Positions 1 to 9,205 of a DNA stretch of 64,000 bases are shown piece after piece. The DNA lies in the NCBI GenBank assembly GCA_031422315.1, contig JANOQN010000024.1:1-64000 (forward strand), given 5' to 3'. Every line of letters starts with the position of its first letter. Positions within the stretch are counted from its first letter, which is position 1. The stretch comes from JANNYA01 sp031422315. Its GTDB lineage: Bacteria > Pseudomonadota > Gammaproteobacteria > Xanthomonadales > SZUA-5. The translations under genes were made by a program, and so were the position numbers. The notes under the pieces are model-generated. The model searched no databases, was not told the origin of the DNA, and saw only the letters and a list, made by a program, of their open reading frames with translations.

Positions 1-882
1 TCTCAACTATGCCTAAATCAAGGCGCGTCAAGGGTTCGCTACGCCAGCTTCGCTGCCCTTGACTCGTTCACGACTAAAGCAAGCTGTACGCTCAACATCG
101 TAAATCTATTTGAAAATCACACGGCGTTGCGCGAAGTGCCATTTATCCAAGTGGTTTATCGCGGCCAGCTTGGTGAGGAAACTGACGGTATTGCGGTGGG
201 CATTGTTGATACGCAGGAACCTACCATTGTCGGCGCTTGGAATAACACCGATCACTATTACAGCAACGTCGGCTTTAACTGGCTTATCCAGAATGGTACG
301 AACTTTGCCCATCGCGGGATTGATAGCTTAAGCATTTGTAGTGGCGGCGGCTTGTCTTCATCGGTGCTGCTTTATCGATACGCAAGCCCGCAGGATGGCT
401 TAAACATTTCGTTTCTTAATGGCGGGCTTAACCCTGGCATCGTGCGCCTCGCCCTGATCAATGGTAAACCGCCAACCTCAACTAGTAACCAGGCCTATCG
501 CATGGTGCCAGCGTTAAATGCGCCGCCGTTTATGCAGCAGCGCTCAACACAATCGCGCGGGCAGCTGCGCCAAGCCAGCCAAGAAATATTTATCACTAGC
601 ACACCACCGCCTGCGCCAGTTTCGTGCCCAATGGGGGAACCAACCGCTACGCCGTTTTGGTGTTTTGATCCGATCAAACGCCGACGCGGGCAACCCATTG
701 GCGATGCCCTGCAAGCCATGTATTTCGCCACTGGCGCTGGTAGCGATGCCACCGACGTTGATTTACCGCCCGCGCTTCCACTGTATTCTGGTTTACGGCC
801 GGTTGTAGGCGGCACAGTGGAGTTTAATTTAGGCCTAACATTGCTGGCTTGTCCGGCGCCGCAGACATCAGTGGCGTTTTAA
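1..882 (+). CDS. Hypothetical protein, 5'-truncated by the window edge
   Basis: The reading frame is open from base 1 to the TAA at 880-882, giving at least 293 residues. No start or signal peptide is visible, so the gene begins outside the window; the internal TTG at 127 is probably not the true start. The product has a mixed beta-rich composition with several Trp, Asn and Gly residues, a run of CSGGGLSSS near the middle, and a Pro-rich stretch (TSTPPPAPVSCP). Scattered Cys residues suggest a secreted or envelope protein, but that is inference. I recognise no family. It lies just upstream of hslU on the same strand, 250 bp away, where hslV is normally found, and it is clearly not HslV. Confidence 0.6.
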   Translation, partial: SQLCLNQGASRVRYASFAALDSFTTKASCTLNIVNLFENHTALREVPFIQVVYRGQLGEETDGIAVGIVDTQEPTIVGAWNNTDHYYSNVGFNWLIQNGTNFAHRGIDSLSICSGGGLSSSVLLYRYASPQDGLNISFLNGGLNPGIVRLALINGKPPTSTSNQAYRMVPALNAPPFMQQRSTQSRGQLRQASQEIFITSTPPPAPVSCPMGEPTATPFWCFDPIKRRRGQPIGDALQAMYFATGAGSDATDVDLPPALPLYSGLRPVVGGTVEFNLGLTLLACPAPQTSVAF

Positions 883-911
883 AAGTGTATGAAAAAGCTG
901 ACACCTGTAAT

Positions 912-937
912 GGATCCCCGCCTGCGCGGGGATGACG
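912..937. repeat. Short palindromic intergenic repeat (CCCGCCTGCGCGGG type)
   Basis: ATCCCCGC (914-921) pairs with GCGGGGAT (926-933) around a CTGC loop, followed by GACG. The same core occurs at 60961-60985 inside tatB, and a related inverted pair lies at 36901-36951. This is a REP-like element scattered between genes. Confidence 0.7.
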
Positions 938-1134
938 GTGACGTGTTGCTGTGATTAAACGCCAAATTAAACCGGGTTCTTGTCGATCCGAGATGACGTT
1001 GCGGTAAGCTTGCGGGCAGTGGATGGCGCTGCTGTAACAATCGCGATAGTCAGGTAAATCAATCAGTCGCTTGAACTCCCCCGCTTAATGCCCATATCGA
1101 AGCTTCCCTTGGATTTTCTTAGCGATATCGGCCC

Positions 1135-2520
1135 ATGACCACTGCGCAAAACCCTTCAGCGTTTGATTTGACAGCGAAAAATGCGCTCTATTTGACGCCC
1201 AAACAAATCGCTGCCGAGCTGGATCGTTTTATTATTGGCCAGCATCAGGCCAAGCGTGCGGTGGCGATTGCGCTGCGCAATCGCTGGCGCCGTATGCAGT
1301 TAGAGCCTGATTTTCGCAATGAAGTCACGCCGAAAAACATTCTCATGATCGGCCCGACTGGCGTGGGTAAAACCGAAATTTCCCGGCGTTTAGCCAGCTT
1401 AGCGAATGCGCCGTTTGTAAAAGTTGAAGCGACTAAGTTCACTGAAGTCGGCTACGTTGGTAAAGATGTCGAGTCGATTATTCGCGATTTGGTCGATGGC
1501 GCGGTCAAGCTCACGCGCGATTTAGCGCTCAAAGCCGTGCGTGAAGGCGCTTTGGAGAAAGCGCGCGAACGCGTTCTGGAAATTTTAGTGCCATCCAGGA
1601 AAGGTTTGAGCTTTGAACACGACCCGCAAGCCAGCTTGGATCAAGATTCCGACACCCGCAAAAAAATGCGCCAGATGCTAATTGAAGGCAAGCTCGATAG
1701 CCGCGAAATTGAAGTCGACTTGGCGCAAAACATGGGCGTAGAAATCATGGCGCCGCCCGGCATGGAAGAGATGAGCGGCCAACTCAAAGGTATGTTTGAG
1801 AAACTGGCCGGCAGTAAAACGCAAAAGAAAAAGCTGACCATCAAGCTGGCACTGCCGCTGCTAATTGAAGAAGAAGCCGGCAAGCTCATCAACGAAGACG
1901 ATATCAAACAGCAGGCGCTGAGCAACGCGGAGCAAAACGGCATTGTGTTTATCGACGAGATCGACAAGGTCTGTCAGCGCTCCGATTGGGGTGGCGCGGG
2001 CGTTAGCCGTGAAGGCGTGCAGCGCGATTTATTGCCGCTGGTGGAAGGTTCGACTGTCTCGACGAAGTACGGCATGGTGAAAACCGATCACATGCTGTTT
2101 ATTGCTTCCGGCGCGTTTCACAAGGTCAAGCCTTCAGACCTAATCCCCGAATTGCAAGGCCGTTTTCCGATACGTGTTGAGCTCAGTGCGCTATCGGTCG
2201 ATGATTTTGAACGCATCTTGCGTGAGCCGCATAACGCGCTCACCAAGCAATACACCGCGTTGCTCGGCACTGAAGGCGTGCAGCTGCAATTTAGCGAATC
2301 GGGCATTCGCAAGCTGGCAGAGATTGCGTTTTCGGTCAACGAGCGCACAGAAAACATTGGCGCGCGCCGGTTGCATACGGTGCTGGAAAAGCTGCTGGAA
2401 AAAATCAGCTACGATGCCGATGAAAAAAGCGGCAGCGAATTGGTGATTGATGCCGAGTTTGTTGAGCGCGAGTTAGGTGAGCTGTCAGCCAATGAGGATT
2501 TGAGTCGGTATATTTTGTAA
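1135..2520 (+). CDS. hslU: ATP-dependent protease ATPase subunit HslU (ClpY)
   Basis: HslU is the AAA+ unfoldase that feeds proteins into the HslV peptidase in the cytoplasm and usually responds to heat shock. The 461-residue length is normal. Visible marks are the Walker A GPTGVGKT (about 73-80), the pore loop GYVG (about 104-107), the intermediate domain (about 130-250), Walker B IVFIDEIDK (about 269), the sensor region after GRFPIRVEL, and the C-terminal SRYIL that docks into HslV. Upstream is a 250-bp gap with a REP-like repeat and then an unrelated gene, so the usual hslV-hslU operon is not present here; hslV must lie elsewhere or be absent. No strong ribosome binding site is visible before the ATG. 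Confidence 0.97.
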   Translation: MTTAQNPSAFDLTAKNALYLTPKQIAAELDRFIIGQHQAKRAVAIALRNRWRRMQLEPDFRNEVTPKNILMIGPTGVGKTEISRRLASLANAPFVKVEATKFTEVGYVGKDVESIIRDLVDGAVKLTRDLALKAVREGALEKARERVLEILVPSRKGLSFEHDPQASLDQDSDTRKKMRQMLIEGKLDSREIEVDLAQNMGVEIMAPPGMEEMSGQLKGMFEKLAGSKTQKKKLTIKLALPLLIEEEAGKLINEDDIKQQALSNAEQNGIVFIDEIDKVCQRSDWGGAGVSREGVQRDLLPLVEGSTVSTKYGMVKTDHMLFIASGAFHKVKPSDLIPELQGRFPIRVELSALSVDDFERILREPHNALTKQYTALLGTEGVQLQFSESGIRKLAEIAFSVNERTENIGARRLHTVLEKLLEKISYDADEKSGSELVIDAEFVERELGELSANEDLSRYIL

Positions 2521-2619
2521 GCGGACTTGTGAAGGCTTGAACTTAGGTTCCAATGCCAATAACTTAAGAAAGTCCGCTAACGTTCTCGATGACCAAATTC
2601 ATCAAGCTTGCCCCGTTTT

Positions 2620-2874
2620 GATCCCCCCAGGGATCAAAGAAGGTAGCCGGTGTATCGAAGCCGCGCAGCGGCGTAGATCACCGGAATCGGGTGTTTATAA
2701 CCGAGTCGACCCCGGCAGGGGTCGCACAAATCGGTTCATTGAAATCGCAGCTGCGGGATTGATCTGTGCGACCCACAAGGGGCCGAAATTCGGTTGAAAT
2801 CGCGCAGGCCCGGTGGTCTTCAGCGCTATGCGCTTGCGACACACCGGCTACCATATGCGATCCCCGACGGGATC
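2620..2874. repeat. 255-bp nested palindromic intergenic element, copy 1
   Basis: The element fills most of the hslU-2987 gap. It is bounded by small hairpins, GATCCCCCCAGGGATC (2620-2635) and GATCCCCGACGGGATC (2859-2874). Inside are inverted arms GGTAGCCGGTGTATCG (left) and CGACACACCGGCTACC (right), a CACCGG/CCGGTGG pair, and a central CGACCCCGGCAGGGGTCG hairpin. A second copy with the same order of parts lies at 29438-29657. Short open frames that cross it are produced by its symmetry. It resembles a MITE or BIME; no transposase or RAYT gene lies beside it. Confidence 0.8.
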
Positions 2875-2986
2875 GGGCGCGAGGCATTCGTTACTATATG
2901 AGTTGAGCAGTAACTTTACGAATATTGCTTAAGTTTTTTTTCACTGATGCATTACGAATGATTCCCCACTTACGAAAAGACTATCA

Positions 2987-3613
2987 ATGCCAAAACCAAT
3001 CACGCTCAGCAAAGTGACTGCTGAAAAGACCGCTGTCGCCAAGAAATCACCGATTGCAAAGCCCGCTGAGCCCGCCGCGCCGCCGCCAGTGTCGCCAAAA
3101 CCGCAAGTTGAATCGGCTGAGCTAGCACTCGAATCAGACGCCGCAGGCAATCCACAAACCCCGACGCTGTGGTGGCAAGCGGGTTGGACTGCCAAAATTC
3201 AAAAGAATGAAGACGAAGAAGGCTGGGCTGTCGCTATGACTAAGGATGGCGAATCCGAGCCGAGCTTGTTGGTGCCTTGGACGATGGGGCGCGACAAGAA
3301 AAATCCCAAGCCGATTGATATCGGTGGCATGACGTCGCTATTGAAATCGGCGAACGAAATCATGCTGCGGCACGAACAGCAAACCCACGCCAGCCTGCAC
3401 AAGAGCACCAAAGTGGCGACTCTGCAAGGCCGCGTTTTGGTGCTGCTGGATATCGTGCCGGATGAAAACAACCCGCACGCGATGCTCAGCGCGTTTGACC
3501 CAAGCGGTGATCTGCTGGCCAGAATGCGGGTCGTGGCTAACTTCAAGTTTGATCATGATGTAGCGAGCGCTTGGGTTAAATCAGGTTGCCCTAAGATTGA
3601 GATGCCGGATTAA
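2987..3613 (+). CDS. Hypothetical protein with Lys/Ala/Pro-rich N-terminus
   Basis: A 208-residue protein of unrecognised family. Residues 1-55 are low-complexity and rich in Lys, Ala, Pro and Glu (SPIAKPAEPAAPPPVSP), probably disordered. Residues 60-205 look folded, with a Trp-rich start (WWQAGWTAKI), charged middle and alternating hydrophobic strands. There is no signal peptide or membrane segment, so a cytoplasmic location is likely. It stands alone between the palindromic element and a convergent terminator. The composition argues that it is coded, because frame and codon use match neighbouring genes. Confidence 0.65.
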   Translation: MPKPITLSKVTAEKTAVAKKSPIAKPAEPAAPPPVSPKPQVESAELALESDAAGNPQTPTLWWQAGWTAKIQKNEDEEGWAVAMTKDGESEPSLLVPWTMGRDKKNPKPIDIGGMTSLLKSANEIMLRHEQQTHASLHKSTKVATLQGRVLVLLDIVPDENNPHAMLSAFDPSGDLLARMRVVANFKFDHDVASAWVKSGCPKIEMPD

Positions 3614-3638
3614 CGTCGCGTTGTGCAGAAACTAAAAA

Positions 3639-3676
3639 CTAAAAAACCCCGAGCCTTGCCGCCCGGGGTTTTTAGT
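3639..3676. terminator. Bidirectional intrinsic terminator
   Basis: AAAAACCCCG and CGGGGTTTTT form a stem around a short loop (3642-3673), with A-tract and T-tract on the two sides. It sits between the convergent genes ending at 3613 (+) and 3700 (-), so it can serve both. Confidence 0.9.
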
Positions 3677-3699
3677 TACTAACCGAACAACTCTGTAAA

Positions 3700-5484
3700 T
3701 TACAGGCCGGTAGTCCAGCCAGCGGTCCAATCGCCATCTGCAAACGCGCCGCGAACGGTCACGTTTTGGAAGAATGGGCTAGCTGGTGCATTCACACCGG
3801 TGCGAAGTGCTGAGGTTACAGTTGGGAAGCGGCCGCGTGTCAGTCCAGCGTTAACGTCACCAACTACATTGCCCGCTTGGCCGTTGAAAAACATGCTGAT
3901 GAGGAAAGGGTCACCTGGAAGGTCGTCAAAGGGTTTGGTGCAGCCCATTGTTGAACCGGTAATCGCAACGCCGCCGTTGGTCACTACGAGCGGCATACCT
4001 GTTGCAGAAGCGTTGAAGGTTGCGTTGTCGTTGAAGTTAATGCAAGAGCCAATAAAGTTGCTTGCAATCACGTTGGAAAGCACAAAGCCCGAACCACGAC
4101 GTATGCGAATGGCGTCAAAGCCAACGCCACTACCGTCAAAGGTTGCATTAACGAGCGTGGGTCGGGTGCGCGGTAGTGCGTCAAAATTTGCGTTGCTCGC
4201 GCCGTTGTCTGATTCGATGCCTTGGCTATCGGTCACTGCACCGGAATCAAGTTTCACATAGGCATATTGGATGTTGCCGCTGTAACCAAAGTCAGTATCC
4301 AAGGAATCATCGTTGTTGCCGGTCGCAACGATATAGCGCAGATTCACTGTGCCACCGAACATCTCGAAACCATCATCAGTGCCGTTGTGCGCTTGCACAA
4401 ACTCAACTACCGTTCCGGAGCCGACGCCGCCTAGGGTCAAAGCGTTTAAGTCTTTATCTGGTGGCGTTACGATACCGCCTGCTGAGCGAATTTGTACGTA
4501 TTTCAGTACGCCAGAACTGTCGGTAGGAATAGTGCCGCCCCAGATTGCATCTTGATCAGCTTCAAATCGGCAGGTTGTTAATGCGCCGGTGCAATTGCTG
4601 TTAAGCGGTGCGCGGCCCGCAATAATCACGCCGCCCCAGCTGCCTTCGGTCGCTTGTGCGCCGACTTCAGTTGCGCCAGTGAAGATGATCGGTGCGGTTG
4701 GAGAGCCTTCTGCAAACAATTTTGAACCGCCATTAACGACTAAGTAAGAACGCGTTGTGCGGCCGCGTACTACCGTGCCAGGTTCAATCGTTAGTGTGGC
4801 TTGCGAAGCACCCAGCGCGCCAGACTCTTGCAGCGGCGAGCCAACTTGAACGCGCCCATTTAAGAAGTAGGTGGCGTTGTTGGTCAAGCGTACATTGCCA
4901 GTCAATGTGCCTGCCGCAATTTCGCAGGTGCGGGCAGCATTTGCGACTGCCGTTGTGCCAGCTGGGCAGGCTGTGAATGGCTCAATAAATGGGCAGGCAG
5001 CAGCTGGGCCGTTGCTGATACGAGTATAGTTGAAGTTAGTCGCAGGTACGGTCGCCGATGCGTTTGGTGCATTGAAGTTAATGCCCAATGAATTGCAGCT
5101 TCTAAAATCTAATATTGCGGTGCCGATGAGCGTGCCGCTGCCCGGGGTTGGTGCAGTAAAAGGTACGCCGAAGTTACCGCCGCGGAAGCTACGGACTTCT
5201 GCCGTGTTAAATAAGCTCGTACCTTCTGGGCCTGAGCCTTGAATGGTCAACCACAGCGGCGCGCCTTGCTGGTCATAAGTAAAAAACGCGACGAAATAGG
5301 CGCCATTGCCGCCTGCTTGTGGAATGTAATCCACCATCGCACCACGGCCGCTTTGGGTAGCGTCGCGCCAATTACCTTCATACGAGGCTTCATATACGTC
5401 CGCTTCTGCGGCGCTAGCTACAAAGCCAATGCAAAGCGCAAGCAAGGTGCGTTGGAAGAACGGTTTTTGAGTCAAACGAGTCAT
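3700..5484 (-). CDS. Secreted right-handed beta-helix protein, partner of the TonB-dependent receptor
   Basis: The start is taken at ATG 5484, which has GGAG six bases upstream; the longer TTG frame at 5496 overlaps that site. This gives 594 residues. Residues 1-28 are a Sec signal peptide ending in AEA. Residues about 30-150 carry the SGRGAMVDY...FFTYDQQGAPLWLTI module common in secreted proteins of Xanthomonadales. From about 190 to 560 there are beta-helix-like repeats (SWGGVIIAG, DDGFEMFGG, NNDDSLDTDFGYSG). The gene follows the receptor gene by about 80 bp on the same strand, and a terminator follows it. A surface or periplasmic ligand-binding partner of the receptor is inferred; the ligand is unknown. 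Confidence 0.8.
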   Translation of the reverse strand: MTRLTQKPFFQRTLLALCIGFVASAAEADVYEASYEGNWRDATQSGRGAMVDYIPQAGGNGAYFVAFFTYDQQGAPLWLTIQGSGPEGTSLFNTAEVRSFRGGNFGVPFTAPTPGSGTLIGTAILDFRSCNSLGINFNAPNASATVPATNFNYTRISNGPAAACPFIEPFTACPAGTTAVANAARTCEIAAGTLTGNVRLTNNATYFLNGRVQVGSPLQESGALGASQATLTIEPGTVVRGRTTRSYLVVNGGSKLFAEGSPTAPIIFTGATEVGAQATEGSWGGVIIAGRAPLNSNCTGALTTCRFEADQDAIWGGTIPTDSSGVLKYVQIRSAGGIVTPPDKDLNALTLGGVGSGTVVEFVQAHNGTDDGFEMFGGTVNLRYIVATGNNDDSLDTDFGYSGNIQYAYVKLDSGAVTDSQGIESDNGASNANFDALPRTRPTLVNATFDGSGVGFDAIRIRRGSGFVLSNVIASNFIGSCINFNDNATFNASATGMPLVVTNGGVAITGSTMGCTKPFDDLPGDPFLISMFFNGQAGNVVGDVNAGLTRGRFPTVTSALRTGVNAPASPFFQNVTVRGAFADGDWTAGWTTGL

Positions 5485-5566
5485 AAAAATCTCCAATGTG
5501 TAGGTTGGGAAAAGTGGGTAAAATTTAGGCTCACAAAATTAATTGTGAGCAATGCGGGACTACTTG

Positions 5567-8116
5567 CTAGTTGAGCCACTGAATCGAGAAGGCGACCTCT
5601 GGCCCGGGTTTGTAGCTGCGAACAGGCAGGCCACCTTGGGTAAACTCGACGCTTTGATCGAGGATATTCTTCAGCTTAATACCAGCCCGCCATGATTCGC
5701 TGAAGGGAATCGATGCGTTAAAACTCAGTTCGTGGAACGGTTCTTCTATAATGTCTGGCAGGCCTAGCACGCCAACTTGTGAAATGCGATCGCCGGCAAC
5801 GCTGTAGCCTAGATTGAGTGAAATGCCAGATTTACCCTCTGGTTCATAGCTCAGTGTAGTGTTGGCGAGATAGTCGCTTTGGCCCTGCAATGGCCGGCTA
5901 CGGTTGGTTTGGATAGCGCCAGCCGCGCCGAGCTCCACGTTTGATTTAGACAGCGTGACATTGCCACTCGCGCTAAAGCCCGACAGCGCATCGGTAAATT
6001 GATCTAAAGCCATAAAGCCTTCGACCTCGACCCCGTAAACATCCGCGGTTTTGGCGTTGTCATAGCTCAGCAGGCCCCCCGTTCCTGGCACAAAAACGCG
6101 TTCAATAGGTTTATCGAAGCGCTTGTAGAAAGCGCCAGTGCTGACGGTCATCGACTCACCTAGGTAGCGCTCAAATCGTAGGTCCAAATGATCGATTGTG
6201 GTCTGCTCCAGATTTGGATTACCGCGCGATTCGATGTCTAGGCTTGGATCAAAAAATGGCGAGGGCGAGAGCTCGCGAAAATCCGGTCGGCTCACGCTGC
6301 GAGCATAGCTTGCGCGCAGCTGGTCGAATTCACTTAGGGTGTAAGTCACGCTGACGCTTGGCAATACGTTTCGCTTATCCAGGCCGCTCTGCAATGTGGT
6401 CGTGCCCTGGCTAAAATCTACGCTTTGAACAATTTGCTGATTGTCTTCAAATCGCAGTCCGCCATAAATGCGCCACGTTTCATAGTTGTTGAGATCGGCG
6501 CTCAAAAAAAGCGAGTAGATATCCTGCTCGGCTTCGTAACTATCCAGTGCGCGGGTTGTGTCGCTCAGCTGAAAGCCGTTCGGGCCGATGCTAGCGGGCG
6601 TTAGAATTTGCGAAAGCGGACGCTGCAGCTGGCTGGTGTCTATGCTGCCGACGATCGAGTATTTGAATCGATTGATTGACGCCTCGCGATCTCTTGCTAG
6701 TGCGCCCAAACCGGCTTGGAAGCTTGCCGTCCAAACTTCGCCAAAGCTATAAGGCAGCGTGGCGGTCAAACGCAGCTCTTGTGCATCATCAGTCAGTGCT
6801 TCGCTGATAATCTCGTTACCGTCAGTGCCGCGCGAGAATTCAAAATTGCCGTTGCCTAGACGATCATAACGATAGCGCCTCGTGTTTGGCGCATTGCGCT
6901 TAGCGGTACTGTCGGTGTATTGCCAATCCAAAGCGAGCTCATGGAAATCAGGCAGATAGTGGAATCCTGCTAACTGCTGCGAGTACAAACGATTCTCAAC
7001 CCATTCAAGCTCGGTGTATCGGAGAATCTCGCTAGGGCTTTCCACAAAACCAGTTTCCTCTTGCGCTTGGTCTATGCTTTGGCGCAGCGCGAGGCTAGAA
7101 AACTCAATTCGGTGATCTTGGCTGAATTCAACGCCCATTTGCACGCTGCTTGATAGATCAATAGTGCGATCAGTTCGATCCCGCGCAAACTCTCGAGTAA
7201 CAATCAGCGGCTCCGCATTGCTGGTGCCGTAACCGCGCCGCAACTCTTCTACACTTTCCCATGATTGCGAATAGCGCCCGCCGAAGCGCAGCCAAACCGG
7301 CATCTCAAAGCGCTCGGTTCGGCCTTGAAAACCAACATTTTGGCTAAAATTTGGCCCGATATTTTTCTTCGACAAGTCAAGTCCTTCTGCGGCAACGCGC
7401 TCGCCAATCGATTCGAGTGTGGCCGACGATGCACCACGGACGGCTTCACTCGGCAGCCCACGCACACGATCAAAACCGAGCCAGTCGCGATTGCCACCGG
7501 CGTATCGAAGGCCATCTTCAAAGCTAGTGCCCGATAGATAACCGATTGACGACCCTATTTTCAGAACGCTATCGGTCGTATTAACTTGATTGGTTTTCAA
7601 CTCAATCGCGCCGCCGCCGAATTCACCCGGTAGATTCGCGGTATAAGATTTGGCAATGCTGACGCCATCTAAAAGTTCGTTAGGAAACAAATCAAGCGGC
7701 ACCACGCGGCGCAAAGGATCCGGCGATGGTAGCTGTGCACCGTTGAGCAGTACGCTGGAATAGCGCTCGCCTAAACCGCGCACATAAACAAACTTGCTGC
7801 CAACTAAGCTCAAACCAACGACGCGTTTGAGCGCTTGCCCCAGTTCTGCATCGCCCAAGCGCGTTAGCTCGGCTTTACTGACCACTTCGCTTACACCAAC
7901 GCCTATGCGCTCTTCTTCGGCGTCTAACACGCGCTCCGCTTCGCGCTTAGCATCGACGCGAATTTCTTCCATCGTTTCTTCTTCCACCGGTGCCGTTTCT
8001 TCCTGCGTTTCTGGTGGTGGAGGCGGTGGTGGAGGCGGCGTACCAGTTTGCGCAAATGCGACGGCTGGTAAAAGGGCTATCGCTATGGCGCGCTGAAGAG
8101 CGTTTAGTCGGATCAT
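5567..8116 (-). CDS. TonB-dependent outer-membrane receptor
   Basis: The start is placed at ATG 8116, which begins directly with a signal peptide (IRLNALQRAIAIALLPAVAFA); an upstream in-frame TTG at 8200 would add 28 unlikely residues. The mature 849-residue precursor has a run of nine prolines (about 26-34), an acidic linker, a plug domain (about 55-190) with YVRGLGERYSSVLLNG and DLFPNELLDGVSIAKS, and a 22-strand barrel to the C-terminus. Such receptors import siderophores, sugars or other compounds using TonB energy. The beta-helix gene follows in the same transcription unit. The nature of the ligand cannot be read from the sequence. The promoter should lie in 8117-8384, shared with divergent phaB. 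Confidence 0.92.
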   Translation of the reverse strand: MIRLNALQRAIAIALLPAVAFAQTGTPPPPPPPPPETQEETAPVEEETMEEIRVDAKREAERVLDAEEERIGVGVSEVVSKAELTRLGDAELGQALKRVVGLSLVGSKFVYVRGLGERYSSVLLNGAQLPSPDPLRRVVPLDLFPNELLDGVSIAKSYTANLPGEFGGGAIELKTNQVNTTDSVLKIGSSIGYLSGTSFEDGLRYAGGNRDWLGFDRVRGLPSEAVRGASSATLESIGERVAAEGLDLSKKNIGPNFSQNVGFQGRTERFEMPVWLRFGGRYSQSWESVEELRRGYGTSNAEPLIVTREFARDRTDRTIDLSSSVQMGVEFSQDHRIEFSSLALRQSIDQAQEETGFVESPSEILRYTELEWVENRLYSQQLAGFHYLPDFHELALDWQYTDSTAKRNAPNTRRYRYDRLGNGNFEFSRGTDGNEIISEALTDDAQELRLTATLPYSFGEVWTASFQAGLGALARDREASINRFKYSIVGSIDTSQLQRPLSQILTPASIGPNGFQLSDTTRALDSYEAEQDIYSLFLSADLNNYETWRIYGGLRFEDNQQIVQSVDFSQGTTTLQSGLDKRNVLPSVSVTYTLSEFDQLRASYARSVSRPDFRELSPSPFFDPSLDIESRGNPNLEQTTIDHLDLRFERYLGESMTVSTGAFYKRFDKPIERVFVPGTGGLLSYDNAKTADVYGVEVEGFMALDQFTDALSGFSASGNVTLSKSNVELGAAGAIQTNRSRPLQGQSDYLANTTLSYEPEGKSGISLNLGYSVAGDRISQVGVLGLPDIIEEPFHELSFNASIPFSESWRAGIKLKNILDQSVEFTQGGLPVRSYKPGPEVAFSIQWLN

Positions 8117-8384
8117 GGTTACAGGCAACTTCAAAAAGAGTTGAAGCGTAAAAGCCCGATAAGACAGCCAAACTACGTTTTCATAACAGTTTTGTGTCAA
8201 AACGATAGTGCGCTTGCGAAATGGCGATGGATGGCCGGCTCTGAAGCGAGCTGTTTTTCTCTGGCTGACTCAAATTTGCTGCAATGCAAAAAATTAGCGC
8301 AAACAGGCGACCTAAACGCGCTGTACTGCTATTCTTTTGCTTGCTGCGCTGCAACACCGTGGCGCACTTATCTTGGGAAATCGT

Positions 8385-9125
8385 ATGCGTATAGCAGTGG
8401 TAACAGGCGGAATCGGCGGGCTAGGCTCGGAAATCTGCAAAACTCTCGCCCGAAACGGCCGTAAAGTCATTGCCGCAGATTTGGCGGTTCGCGCTGATCG
8501 CGTGGAAGAATTCAAGCGTGAAGTGGCTGAATTTAACGGCCAGATCGTGTTTGAAGGCATTAACGTAGCCGATTACGATGCCTGCACCGAATTTGGCAAC
8601 CGCGTGCGTGCGAACCATGGCGAAGTCGATATCGTGGTGAACTCTGCCGGCATTACTAAAGACGTCAGCTTTAGAAAAATGACCCCGCAAGCCTGGATGG
8701 ACGTACTAAAAGTCAATTTAGACGGCGCGTTTAACGTCACCAAGCAGTTTATCGACGGCATGTGCGATCGCGGATTTGGCCGCATCGTCAATATCAGCTC
8801 GGTCAACGGGCAAACCGGGCAGTTTGGGCAAACCAACTATTCCGCCAGCAAATCCGGCATTCACGGCTTGACGATGGCGCTCGCGAAAGAAGTCGCGCGC
8901 AAAGGCGTTACCGTCAACTCCATAGCGCCCGGCTATTGCCGCACCGCAATGGTGATGGCGATTCCTGAAGCGATCCGCGAGCAAATCATTACGCAAATTC
9001 CCGTAGGCCGAATCGGCGAACCCGAAGATATCGCACGCGCGGCGCAGTTTTTAACGGCGGACGATGCTGGGTTTTTGACCGGCGTGTTGCTGCCGGTTAA
9101 CGGTGGGTATTTCGTTTCGTTTTAA
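8385..9125 (+). CDS. phaB: Acetoacetyl-CoA reductase (PhaB-type short-chain dehydrogenase)
   Basis: The ATG at 8385 is chosen because the Rossmann fold starts at once (MRIAVVTGGIGGLG); the earlier in-frame ATG/TTG codons add a non-homologous tail. The product has 246 residues, standard for PhaB. It shows the TGGxxGLG cofactor motif, the NSAG motif, the catalytic Ser in NISSVNG and YSASK with catalytic Tyr and Lys. NADPH-dependent reduction of acetoacetyl-CoA to (R)-3-hydroxybutyryl-CoA for polyhydroxybutyrate is the family reaction. The GQFGQTNYSASK segment separates it from FabG. No phaA or phaC is next to it, but a PHB-depolymerase-family esterase lies at 34.8 kb. Confidence 0.88.
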   Translation: MRIAVVTGGIGGLGSEICKTLARNGRKVIAADLAVRADRVEEFKREVAEFNGQIVFEGINVADYDACTEFGNRVRANHGEVDIVVNSAGITKDVSFRKMTPQAWMDVLKVNLDGAFNVTKQFIDGMCDRGFGRIVNISSVNGQTGQFGQTNYSASKSGIHGLTMALAKEVARKGVTVNSIAPGYCRTAMVMAIPEAIREQIITQIPVGRIGEPEDIARAAQFLTADDAGFLTGVLLPVNGGYFVSF

Positions 9126-9205
9126 GGCTTTGGGTTAGAACGCAGGCGGTTTCATCTAAGAGATCGCTTGCGCCTTGTCATTGTGACCTGATTTGCGGCG
9201 TTTGA

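Noticed and set aside
2537..2887. Short open frames on both strands after hslU (2537-2797 and 2678-2887)
   Set aside because: They lie across the nested palindromic element and are open because of its symmetry; the products have no plausible fold and the second copy of the element gives different frames.
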